A DNA stretch of 64,000 nucleotides, taken from CANHBY01 sp046342195 (GTDB lineage Bacteria; Pseudomonadota; Gammaproteobacteria; Burkholderiales; Burkholderiaceae_C). A program made the position numbers and the translations under genes. The stretch's first letter is position 1; every line of letters starts with the position of its first letter. Shown here piece after piece: positions 25,355 through 33,685 of the stretch. The notes beneath the pieces were generated by a model, which worked only from the letters and a program-made list of their open reading frames with translations, was not told the DNA's origin and did no database searches. Location of the stretch: the NCBI GenBank assembly GCA_046342195.1, contig JBKDQE010000020.1:26076-90075 (forward strand), written 5' to 3'.

Positions 25355-27238
25355 TCAGGCCGCCATCAACAAGGTATTGACCCGATGCACATAAGAAGAA
25401 GGGTCTTCCAGTTGGCCGCCTTCAGCCAGAAGGGCTTGGTCAAACAGAATATGCGCCCAATCATCAAAGCGCGGGCTTTCTTGCAGCCGCTTGATCAGAA
25501 TATGCTCTGCATTGACCTCCAGGGTTGGAAGGGCCTTGGTGGCAGCCTGACCTGCCTGCTTGAGCATACGCGCGAGGTGAGCACTCATGTCCCCCTCCTC
25601 GACCACCAGGCAAGCCGGTGAATCTACCAAGCGGGTGGTGACCCTGACGTCTTTGGCGCGATCTTTGAGGGCTTCTTTTAATTTGTCAAGCACAGGCTTG
25701 AAGGCTGTGGCAGCTTCCTCGGCTTGTTTTTTCTCGGCTTCATCTTGCAATTTGCCGAGATCAATGGCCCCTTTGGCCACACTTTGCAAAGGCTTGCCAT
25801 CAAATTCATACAAATGGCTGAGCATCCACTCGTCGACGCGGTCAACCAAGAGAATGACCTCAATGCCTTTTTTACGGAAAATTTCGAGTTGCGGGCTGCT
25901 TTTGGCTGCGGCGAGAGAATCGGCCGTAATCACATAAATGGCTTCCTGGCCCTCTTTCATGCGACCGACATAGTCAGCAAATGAAACGCCTTCATCAGCC
26001 TGCGTAGATGCAAAGCGGAACAGTTTGGCCAAGCGATCTTGATTGGCATGGTCTTCGCCAATGCCTTCTTTCAGCACACTGCCAAAATCTTTCCAGAAGG
26101 CGGCGTACTTGGCACGTTCGGCGGCGTCATCGCTGTTGGCGAGGGCTTCAAGCATCCCCAGCACACGCTTGGTACTGCCCTCACGAATGGCTTTCACATC
26201 GCGGCTTTCTTGAAGCAACTCTCGGGAGACATTCAAGGGCAGGTCTGAGCTGTCAATCACACCTTTGACAAAACGCAGGTAAACCGGCATCAATGCCTCT
26301 GCGTCGTCCATGATGAATACGCGCTTCACATAGAGCTTGACCCCGCCGCGCTTGTCGCGATTCCATAAATCAAACGGCGCCTTGCCGGGAATATAAAGCA
26401 GTTGGGTGTATTCGCTACGACCCTCCACCCGGTTGTGAGTGTAGGCCAGCGGGTCTTGCTGGTCATAGCTGATTTGCTTATAGAACTCGTGGTATTGCTC
26501 AGGAGTGATGTCATTTTTGGGGCGTGTCCAGAGGGCAGCGGCTTTGTTGACCGCAGTCCATTCCTCTTGCTTGACCTGTTTCTGGGCCTCAGCATCCCAC
26601 TCTTCTTTTTGCATCAGCACCGGCAGTGAGATGTGATCTGAGTATTTGCTGATGATGGAACGCAGCTTCCAGGCGGTGAGAAATTCTTCTTCACCCTCAC
26701 GCAGATGTAAAACGACCGAAGTGCCGCGCTGGGGCCGCTCGATTGACTCGACCTCGAACTCGCCTGTGCCCCCGGAAGACCAACGCACTCCTTCCGCAGG
26801 CGGCAGGCCAGCGCGACGCGACTCAACCACAATCCGATCAGCCACGATAAACCCGCTGTAAAAACCAACCCCGAACTGGCCGATCAATTGAGCGTCTTTT
26901 TTCTGATCGCCCGCCAAAGCTGCCATGAATTCGCGCGTACCGCTTTTGGCAATGGTGCCCAGGTTCGCCACGGCCTCATCAAGTGACAACCCAATTCCGT
27001 TGTCAGTGATGGTGATGGTTTTGGCCTCGGCATCCACCGATACCCGAACCTCCAGATTGGGGCTGTCCTCAAACAGGGCTGCATGATTCAGAGCCTCAAA
27101 GCGCAACTTGTCACAGGCATCTGACGCATTGGAAATCAATTCACGGACAAAAATTTCCTTGTTCGAGTACAAGGAATGCGTGACAAGGTGAAGGATTTGT
27201 GTGACTTCAGCCTGAAAGGCGCGGGTTTGTTTTTCCAT
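25355..27238 (-). CDS. htpG: Molecular chaperone HtpG (Hsp90 family)
   Basis: A 627-residue bacterial Hsp90. The N-terminal GHKL ATPase domain shows IFVRELISNASDACDKLR, TITDNGIGL and FGVGFYSGF; the middle domain has GVIDSSDLPLNVSRELLQ. It folds client proteins in the cytoplasm. The ATG at 27238 gives the usual start with ETRAFQAEV (here EKQTRAFQAEV). It converges with nothing and reads toward aceE; 359 bases separate it from the divergent old yellow enzyme gene, where a heat-shock-type promoter may lie. Confidence 0.97.
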   Translation of the reverse strand: MEKQTRAFQAEVTQILHLVTHSLYSNKEIFVRELISNASDACDKLRFEALNHAALFEDSPNLEVRVSVDAEAKTITITDNGIGLSLDEAVANLGTIAKSGTREFMAALAGDQKKDAQLIGQFGVGFYSGFIVADRIVVESRRAGLPPAEGVRWSSGGTGEFEVESIERPQRGTSVVLHLREGEEEFLTAWKLRSIISKYSDHISLPVLMQKEEWDAEAQKQVKQEEWTAVNKAAALWTRPKNDITPEQYHEFYKQISYDQQDPLAYTHNRVEGRSEYTQLLYIPGKAPFDLWNRDKRGGVKLYVKRVFIMDDAEALMPVYLRFVKGVIDSSDLPLNVSRELLQESRDVKAIREGSTKRVLGMLEALANSDDAAERAKYAAFWKDFGSVLKEGIGEDHANQDRLAKLFRFASTQADEGVSFADYVGRMKEGQEAIYVITADSLAAAKSSPQLEIFRKKGIEVILLVDRVDEWMLSHLYEFDGKPLQSVAKGAIDLGKLQDEAEKKQAEEAATAFKPVLDKLKEALKDRAKDVRVTTRLVDSPACLVVEEGDMSAHLARMLKQAGQAATKALPTLEVNAEHILIKRLQESPRFDDWAHILFDQALLAEGGQLEDPSSYVHRVNTLLMAA

Positions 27239-27298
27239 GATTGATTGATGAAATGATTAAAAGTGGACGCGGGAACTTTATTTACCCCCCAGATGAAA

Positions 27299-27325
27299 CC
27301 CGGGGGGATTCTTGCGGAGTTTTCC
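27299..27325 (-). promoter_or_regulatory. Possible sigma-32 promoter of htpG
   Basis: On the minus strand TTGGAAAA is followed about 14 bases after TTGGAA by CCCCCCGGG, roughly matching the heat-shock consensus (CTTGAAA and CCCCAT). It lies 60-90 bases before the htpG ATG. The -10 part is imperfect, so this is only a candidate. Confidence 0.25.
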
Positions 27326-27537
27326 AACGGATTTTTTGCATCGGTGCTGCTTTTTTACAAAAATGCCCCGAATGAGCGCCATAGTTCGGGGCTCAGGTGC
27401 AAATTTCAAGGTTCCGCCTTGGCAGAATCAAAGGCTTGTGCCCCCACAATACAGCGAGGCTTGCGTGTTGCAAAGCCTTCTGCGCCCATGATTTCACCTT
27501 GACACACCCCATTTTGAGGTCATTGTTTTGCAGCCCG

Positions 27538-27564
27538 CTCCAGACAGATCACCGTCTTCTGGAG
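27538..27564. promoter_or_regulatory. Perfect 7-bp dyad upstream of the old yellow enzyme gene
   Basis: CTCCAGA and TCTGGAG are separated by 13 bases, ending 34 bases before the ATG at 27598. The position suits a repressor operator, as in nemRA-type regulation, but no regulator gene is next to it. It could equally be an RNA stem that includes the ribosome binding site (the GGAG of TCTGGAGG). Confidence 0.35.
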
Positions 27565-27597
27565 GGATGATGTTCCATTCACACTGAAAGCCACACC

Positions 27598-28680
27598 ATG
27601 CTCTTCGATACTTTTTCTCTGGGTTCGATTTCTTTGGCCAATCGACTGGTCATGAGCCCCATGACACGCAGCCGCGCCGTCGAACACAACACCCCCAATG
27701 CTTTGATGGCAACTTATTATGCGCAGCGGGCCTCAGCCGGCCTGATAATTGCCGAAGGTACCTCGCCTTCGCCGAATGGCCTCGGATACGCCCGCATTCC
27801 GGGGCTTTTCAACCGTGAGCACGTGAAAGGCTGGAAGCTTGTCACTGAGGCGGTGCACAGCGAAGGCGGCAAAATTGTGGTGCAGCTCATGCACACCGGT
27901 TGGGTCACCCACCTGGCCAATTTGCCTGTGGGAGCGCGCGTGCTCGGGCCCGTCACAGGCCAATGCCCCGGCACCCTCTGGACCGACACCCAAGGCATGC
28001 AAGCTCACTCGCTCGCACAAGCCATGACCGAAGCTGACATTGCCGCCACCGTGAAAGAGTACGCTCAGGCTGCCGCCTTGGCCATGGAAGCCGGGTTTGA
28101 TGGCGTGGAAGTACATGCCGCCAATGGCTACCTCATTGAGCAATTTCTTAATGCCAACGTCAATACCCGCACCGACGACTACGGCGGCAGCATTGAGGGG
28201 CGCAACCGATTTACCCTCGAAGTGCTTGCAGCCACGACTCAAGCCATTGGCTCACAGCATGTGGGCCTGCGTTTGTCTCCTTACGGGGTCTTTAATTCTA
28301 CGGGGCCGTTTCCAGAGGTCGAGGCCCAGCTTCTGGCCCTGACGCAGGCCTTGTCTGAGTTGCGTTTGATGTATCTGCATGTACTGGACCACTCCGCGAT
28401 GGGCGCCCCGCCAGTTCCCGAAGCCCTCAAGCAGCAAATGCGCAAGACCTTCAAAGGGCCTTTTATTGCCGCAGGAGGGTTTGACCGCGACAGTGCCGAA
28501 GCCACCTTGCAGGCTGGTTCGGCAGACTTGATTGGCATTGGGCGTGCATTCTTGGCCAACCCCGACCTGGTTACCCGCTGGAAGGCGGGTGCTGCCCTGA
28601 ACACCCCGGATATGTCCACGTTCTACACGGCAGATGCCAAGGGCTATACAGACTACCCAAGGATGGCGGTTGCAGAATGA
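27598..28680 (+). CDS. Alkene reductase, old yellow enzyme family (NemA-like)
   Basis: A 360-residue FMN-dependent oxidoreductase of full OYE length. Signature segments are SLANRLVMSPMTRSRA at the N-terminus, the substrate-binding HAANGYLIEQFLN (His and Asn pair) near residue 180, and GIGRAFLANPDLV near the C-terminus. The subgroup contains N-ethylmaleimide reductase and related enzymes that reduce activated C=C bonds and nitro groups using NAD(P)H. The physiological substrate cannot be told. The gene stands alone, divergent from htpG. Confidence 0.9.
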   Translation: MLFDTFSLGSISLANRLVMSPMTRSRAVEHNTPNALMATYYAQRASAGLIIAEGTSPSPNGLGYARIPGLFNREHVKGWKLVTEAVHSEGGKIVVQLMHTGWVTHLANLPVGARVLGPVTGQCPGTLWTDTQGMQAHSLAQAMTEADIAATVKEYAQAAALAMEAGFDGVEVHAANGYLIEQFLNANVNTRTDDYGGSIEGRNRFTLEVLAATTQAIGSQHVGLRLSPYGVFNSTGPFPEVEAQLLALTQALSELRLMYLHVLDHSAMGAPPVPEALKQQMRKTFKGPFIAAGGFDRDSAEATLQAGSADLIGIGRAFLANPDLVTRWKAGAALNTPDMSTFYTADAKGYTDYPRMAVAE

Positions 28681-29088
28681 GCCGCTTTTATTGATCAGAT
28701 TGAATTTTGCAGGGCTGGCGACAGGGGCTTGCCCAGCCTGCCGTGCATGAGGGGGTTCGCTTTCAGCAATGAGTGCCATGTGCCGAGGTATCAAGCAAGT
28801 TTTGAAAGCCCCTGATTTTTGAGGCAAGTCCCACGGTATAGAGGGGAATTTCTGCTTTTTTTGTCGCGGCAATACTGCCTCGTGGGGAGTAGGATCAGTC
28901 AAAAATATAAAGAGATTCTTCTCTTTAGCTTTTCAATGGAAGTGCCGATCAACAAGTTCACCTTTGGTTCGATCAAGACCTATGGCCTTTACTGAGCATT
29001 TTTTAGGCGTTCCTGTTGTCGCCGCTTCTTCCCTGCCTCCCGGTCTGGGTGGCCACCCTTTGCCGCCAGACCTTGAGAGGAAGGAAAA
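28681..29088. other. Intergenic region with a bulged hairpin
   Basis: No gene is visible between the reductase and the kinase. About 30 bases after the reductase stop, GGCTGG (28713-28718) can pair with CCAGCC (28733-28738), extendable with one bulge to 8 bp. It has no T-run, so it is at most a weak terminator. The last 20 bases before 29089 contain a good ribosome binding site, GAGGAAGG. Confidence 0.45.
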
Positions 29089-32046
29089 ATGATCACATCA
29101 AATACCTTCTCGCCCAGTAAAGCCAGAACCTCCCTGCTACAAAAATACAGCCTGGTGTTTGGCATAGTGGTGCTGTTTTCACTGGCGCTCAGCGGCATGA
29201 CCAGCCTTTATTTTTTTTATGAGCAAAGCCGTTCTGCGGTGCTTGCCCAGGAAAGGGAAAAAGCCATTGCCGCTGCCGACAAAATCGGCCAATATATCAC
29301 CGACATTGAGCAGCGAATTGCTCACATGCTCCCGGCAAAGAAAGGCCTCTCAGCCCTGCAAAAGCGAATTTCTGAAGTCAGTTTTTTAGCCCAGATTCCG
29401 GCCATCACTCAAGTCACGCTTCTGGATCAAAACGGGCGTGAACGTTTTCACAGCAGCACGTCCAGCCCCGATGTTTTTGACAGCTTGACAGACCACTCAA
29501 TGACCGAAGCTTTTCGTCAGGCCAAGCCAGGGCAACCCTACAGAAGCCAGATTCAATTCAAGAATCAAGTACAGCCCTATATGGTCATTGCCATGACCGT
29601 CGGGCCACAGGATGCAGGTATTACCATTGTCGAATTGAATCTGGAGTTTTTGCTTGAGGGGGTCAGCCGGATCAAAATTGGTGAAAGCGGCTATGCCTAT
29701 GTGCTCGATTCCCATGGTCAATTGGTGGCACACCCCAATTTGAGCCTGGTCATGAGTCGGGAAAATTTCTCTGGCCTTCCGCAATGGTCTGCCGCAAAAG
29801 CGCGTATTGCCGAATCAGATCAAGCCGCCACCAAGGCTGTCGACAGTCATGGCAACCGGGTATTGGCCGCCTATGCGCTCATTCCTCACCTTGAATGGTG
29901 GGTGTTTGCAGAACAGCCCCTTGCTGAAGCCTTGGCACCGGTTTATGCCTCGCTGTTACGGCAAGGGTTGTTCTTGTTGTTGGGGCTCATGGGGGCCTTG
30001 ATTGCCAGTGTCGTGATTGTTCGAAAAATGGTATCTCCTGTCCATGCCCTGCGCCGTGGGGCCATGGCGATTGGTGCGGGGCTGCTGGATTATCGAATCA
30101 AAGTTCAGACGGGTGACGAACTTGAAGACCTCTCTGATCAATTCAATCAAATGGCGCAACAATTGCAAGCCTCTTACGCCAATCTGGAACAAAGGGTTTT
30201 AAGCCGTACCGCTGAATTGACACAGCAAAAAGAGTTGGCGCAACAACAAAACTGGGAATTGGCTGTTTCTCACAGCAACCTGCAAGAAACCCAAGAGCGC
30301 CTGAAAAGCGCCTACTTGTCTCTCAAAGAGCACGAAACTGAATTAACGCAGGCCCGCATGGTTGCAGAGGATGCTTCGAAGCAAAAGTCGGCTTTTTTGG
30401 CCACCATCAGCCACGAGATGCGCACCCCACTGGGGGGAGTCATTGGCATCCTGGGGCTGGCCTTGCGCGACACACGACTGTGGCCAGACATTCGACAGCA
30501 AATTGAACTGGCCCGACGCAATGCAAAATCGCTGCTTTACATCATCAATGATGTTCTTGATATCTCGAAAATTGAAGCCGGCAAACTCACCTTGGAGTCT
30601 GTGGATTTTGATCTGCCCGGCATGATTTGTGAGGCAAGCGCTTTGCTGAATGAACGCGCCCATGACAAAGACCTGCTGCTGAACCTTGACATTGGCCCTG
30701 GCGTTCCTCGATTTTGCCTGGGTGACCCCACAAGAATCCGGCAAGTCATCATCAATCTTTTGGGGAATGCCATCAAGTTCACCAAACAAGGTGAGGTGCG
30801 CCTCAGTGCCAGGGTGCTGGAATTAAAACCCAACCTGACATGGGTTGAGTTTACCGTGAGCGACACAGGGCCGGGTATTTCTGAGAAAGCCATAGACCGC
30901 CTGTTTGAAAAATTTGAACAGGCCGATGCCTCCACAACCCGACGTTTCGGGGGCACCGGCCTGGGCCTGGCCATTTGTAAAGAATTGGTGTCACTGATGG
31001 GCGGAACCATTCAGGTGAAGAGCACTCTCGGTCAAGGCTCGGTATTCAGCTTCAGGCTGCCCTTGACGCATGGTTCCAAAACCCTTGCGCTGCCCGACAA
31101 CGGATGGATTCCGCAGAGCCACTTGTATCAGTTGCGCATTCTGTGCGCCGAAGATGGCCCCACCAACCAGATCATCATCCGATCGCTGCTTGAAGAAATG
31201 GGGCATATGGTGGACTTGGTCGAGGACGGCCTCAGCGCCATCAAGGCGCTTTCGGAAAAAGACTACGATACCGTGCTCATGGACGGACGCATGCCCTTCA
31301 TGGATGGGCAGGAAGCCGCTCAACGAATTCGGGCCGGGGGTACACAGCAATACCCCATCAAAAACACCACGATACCAATTATCGCCCTGACGGCCAACGC
31401 CAGCAAGGAGGATCAAGGCCTTTACCTTGCTTCGGGGATGGATGGGTTTTTGAGTAAGCCTATTGATGAAAAAGCCTTGTTTGAAGAATTAAAAAAAGTA
31501 ATTACCAGCCTCCTCAGCAAGGGAGTCAGCCTTCCACCACTTACCCCCAAAGAGGACGTCGAGCCAGTGACCAGTGCCTTGCCTCTTTCTGGGGGCGCCC
31601 TCGACCCATGGCCCGAACTTCACAGCAGTGATTTTTTGGCGACCACTCCGCAGCAGCCAGCATTCACAGAAGCCCTCAAAAAACTGCAACCGGCATCAAC
31701 TCACTCAGGCGCCAAAATGCCGCTCATGTCTCGCATGAGCTCAGTATTCATTGAAGAAGCTCCAAAGCGTATGCTTTCAGCCCAGGCGGCACTTCGTGCT
31801 GGTGACGCCCATGCGGTGGCCCTGGAAATGCACACCCTCAAGAGCTCGCTGGGCTACTTCAAATTGGCCACCCTGCAGGGCGAATTCGATCGCCTCGAAG
31901 CAATGGCCGAGGCTGGCAACTTGGCCTTGATTGAAAGCCACATGGATCGCCTCAATCAAATGCTTTCCAGCTGTATTGATACCCTTTCGAATACATCGGA
32001 TGATTCTGACCCAAAACGTATGAACACGGTTAATCTCGGCTCATGA
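29089..32046 (+). CDS. Hybrid sensor histidine kinase with Cache, HAMP, receiver and HPt domains
   Basis: A 985-residue membrane kinase. A transmembrane helix near residues 24-46 (LVFGIVVLFSLALSGMTSLY) and another near 283-308 (LFLLLGLMGALIASVVIV) bracket a periplasmic double-Cache-like sensor (YAYVLDSHGQLVAHP). HAMP follows (residues about 310-365), then a coiled coil, the H-box FLATISHEMRTPLGGVIG, the ATPase domain (NLLGNAIKFTKQG, DTGPGI, RRFGGTGLGLAICKEL), a receiver near residues 685-805 (Asp in VLMDGRMPFMDG) and a C-terminal HPt with EMHTLKSSLGYF. It thus has all parts needed for a His-Asp-His relay; a terminal response regulator is not adjacent. Ligand is unknown. Confidence 0.93.
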   Translation: MITSNTFSPSKARTSLLQKYSLVFGIVVLFSLALSGMTSLYFFYEQSRSAVLAQEREKAIAAADKIGQYITDIEQRIAHMLPAKKGLSALQKRISEVSFLAQIPAITQVTLLDQNGRERFHSSTSSPDVFDSLTDHSMTEAFRQAKPGQPYRSQIQFKNQVQPYMVIAMTVGPQDAGITIVELNLEFLLEGVSRIKIGESGYAYVLDSHGQLVAHPNLSLVMSRENFSGLPQWSAAKARIAESDQAATKAVDSHGNRVLAAYALIPHLEWWVFAEQPLAEALAPVYASLLRQGLFLLLGLMGALIASVVIVRKMVSPVHALRRGAMAIGAGLLDYRIKVQTGDELEDLSDQFNQMAQQLQASYANLEQRVLSRTAELTQQKELAQQQNWELAVSHSNLQETQERLKSAYLSLKEHETELTQARMVAEDASKQKSAFLATISHEMRTPLGGVIGILGLALRDTRLWPDIRQQIELARRNAKSLLYIINDVLDISKIEAGKLTLESVDFDLPGMICEASALLNERAHDKDLLLNLDIGPGVPRFCLGDPTRIRQVIINLLGNAIKFTKQGEVRLSARVLELKPNLTWVEFTVSDTGPGISEKAIDRLFEKFEQADASTTRRFGGTGLGLAICKELVSLMGGTIQVKSTLGQGSVFSFRLPLTHGSKTLALPDNGWIPQSHLYQLRILCAEDGPTNQIIIRSLLEEMGHMVDLVEDGLSAIKALSEKDYDTVLMDGRMPFMDGQEAAQRIRAGGTQQYPIKNTTIPIIALTANASKEDQGLYLASGMDGFLSKPIDEKALFEELKKVITSLLSKGVSLPPLTPKEDVEPVTSALPLSGGALDPWPELHSSDFLATTPQQPAFTEALKKLQPASTHSGAKMPLMSRMSSVFIEEAPKRMLSAQAALRAGDAHAVALEMHTLKSSLGYFKLATLQGEFDRLEAMAEAGNLALIESHMDRLNQMLSSCIDTLSNTSDDSDPKRMNTVNLGS

Positions 32047-32155
32047 GGCGTCATTGGCGTGGCAAAATTTAATCATTTCGCCATTCCTTTGCAGACCAAA
32101 ATAACGGGGGCAACTGCATTTTCCGGATGCTGCAATGGCACGCCGCATGACAGGT

Positions 32156-33634
32156 TTAGCGTGGCAGTTCGCTGCTCCCCATGAGAAACTCATCAATGGC
32201 CTGTGCCGCCTGGCGACCTTCACGAATTGCCCACACCACCAAAGACTGCCCTCGGCGCATATCCCCCGCAGCAAAGACCTTGCCTATATTGGTGCGGTAA
32301 CTGGCCTGTCCGTCGGGGGTGGCACGCGCATTGCCGCGGCTGTCTTGATGAACCTGAAAGGCCCCCAGTACGCTGGCCACGGGGCTGACAAAACCCATGG
32401 CCAAAAGCACCAGGTCGGCAGGGAGTACCTGCTCAGAGCCTGGCAGCTCGGTGAACTGCCCCCCTTGCCACTGCAATCGAACCGTCTTTAAGCCCTTGAC
32501 CCGGTTTTTGTCCTGACCCTCGCCAGGCAAAAATTCTTTGGTGGCTATGGCAAATTCTCGTTGGCAGCCTTCTTCGTGGCTGGAGCTGGTGCGCAGCTTG
32601 ATCGGCCAGCAGGGCCAAACCAAAGGCTTGTTTTCGTGCTCTGGGGGCATGGGCATGAGCTCAAGCTGTGTCACGCTCAGGGCCCCATGTCGGTTACTGG
32701 TACCAACACAATCGCTGCCGGTGTCTCCGCCACCAATCACCACCACATGTTGGCCATCAGCCCGAATTTGGGCTTTCAAGGTGTCGCCGGCATTGACTTT
32801 GTTTTGCTGGGGCAAAAATTCCATCGCAAAATGAATGCCTTCCAGGTTTCGCCCAGGCACAGGAAGATCGCGCGACTGCTCGGCTCCTCCAGCGAGAAGC
32901 ACCGCATCAAAATGTGCCAGAATTTCTGCTGCACTGACCTGCCCTTGCGACCAGTTGGTCACTTTGCTGTCAGAGGGAAAGTCACCAACCAAAACACTGG
33001 TTCGAAATTCAACCCCTTCAGCGGCCAATTGCTGCTGACGCCGTTCAATCAAGGCTTTTTCAAGTTTGAAGTCAGGGATGCCGTAGCGAAGCAGCCCCCC
33101 GATGCGGTCATTTTTTTCAAAAACCGTGACCGCATGACCCGCTCGTGCCAACTGTTGGGCCGCCGCCAGACCGGCCGGCCCAGAGCCGACGATGGCCACC
33201 TGGTGACCCGTTTTTTGGGCCGCGGGCTGAGGCAAGACCCACCCCTCAGACCAGGCTCGATCCATGATGGCGCGCTCAATGCTTTTGATACCCACCGGCT
33301 GGTTGTTGACATTCAGGGTACAGGCGGCCTCACAAGGAGCCGGGCAGACCCGGCCGGTGAACTCAGGGAAATTGTTGGTCGAATGAAGCACATCAAGGGC
33401 GTTGCGCCAGTCACCTCGGTAAATCAAATCATTGAAGTCAGGAATAACATTATTCACGGGGCAGCCATTGCTGCAAAAGGGAATGCCGCAGTCCATACAC
33501 CGGGCCCCCTGCTTCTGAGCTTGATCGGCCTTCAAGCTGATCACAAATTGATGGTGATTTTTCAACCTCTCGGAAACAGGGGTGTAGGCCTCTTCGATGC
33601 GATCAAATTCCATGAAACCAGTGACTTTTCCCAT
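32156..33634 (-). CDS. gltD: Glutamate synthase (NADPH) small subunit
   Basis: A 492-residue beta subunit that oxidises NADPH and passes electrons to GltB. The N-terminal cysteine clusters CMDCGIPFCSNGCP and GRVCPAPCEAACT bind the iron-sulfur centres. FAD and NADPH folds are marked by VAIVGSGPAGLAAAQQLA and VVVIGGGDTGSDCVG. The C-terminus GKVFAAGDMRRGQSLVVWAI is the conserved FAD-binding end. It follows gltB by 51 bases and forms the standard gltBD operon. It converges on the histidine kinase gene. Confidence 0.96.
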   Translation of the reverse strand: MGKVTGFMEFDRIEEAYTPVSERLKNHHQFVISLKADQAQKQGARCMDCGIPFCSNGCPVNNVIPDFNDLIYRGDWRNALDVLHSTNNFPEFTGRVCPAPCEAACTLNVNNQPVGIKSIERAIMDRAWSEGWVLPQPAAQKTGHQVAIVGSGPAGLAAAQQLARAGHAVTVFEKNDRIGGLLRYGIPDFKLEKALIERRQQQLAAEGVEFRTSVLVGDFPSDSKVTNWSQGQVSAAEILAHFDAVLLAGGAEQSRDLPVPGRNLEGIHFAMEFLPQQNKVNAGDTLKAQIRADGQHVVVIGGGDTGSDCVGTSNRHGALSVTQLELMPMPPEHENKPLVWPCWPIKLRTSSSHEEGCQREFAIATKEFLPGEGQDKNRVKGLKTVRLQWQGGQFTELPGSEQVLPADLVLLAMGFVSPVASVLGAFQVHQDSRGNARATPDGQASYRTNIGKVFAAGDMRRGQSLVVWAIREGRQAAQAIDEFLMGSSELPR

Positions 33635-33685
33635 GTGTGGCTTTCAACGTTGAAATGTTTCCGTCTGAATGGATGAAGAAACTCA

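Larger units (their letters stand above)
27239..27597. other. Divergent promoter region between htpG and the old yellow enzyme gene
   Basis: No gene is visible. It should contain promoters for both flanking genes. A heat-shock-like promoter for htpG and a 7-bp dyad before the reductase gene are listed separately. Confidence 0.5.

Noticed and set aside
32561..33676. A 371-codon open frame on the plus strand opposite gltD
   Set aside because: Shadow of a conserved gene; no family features.
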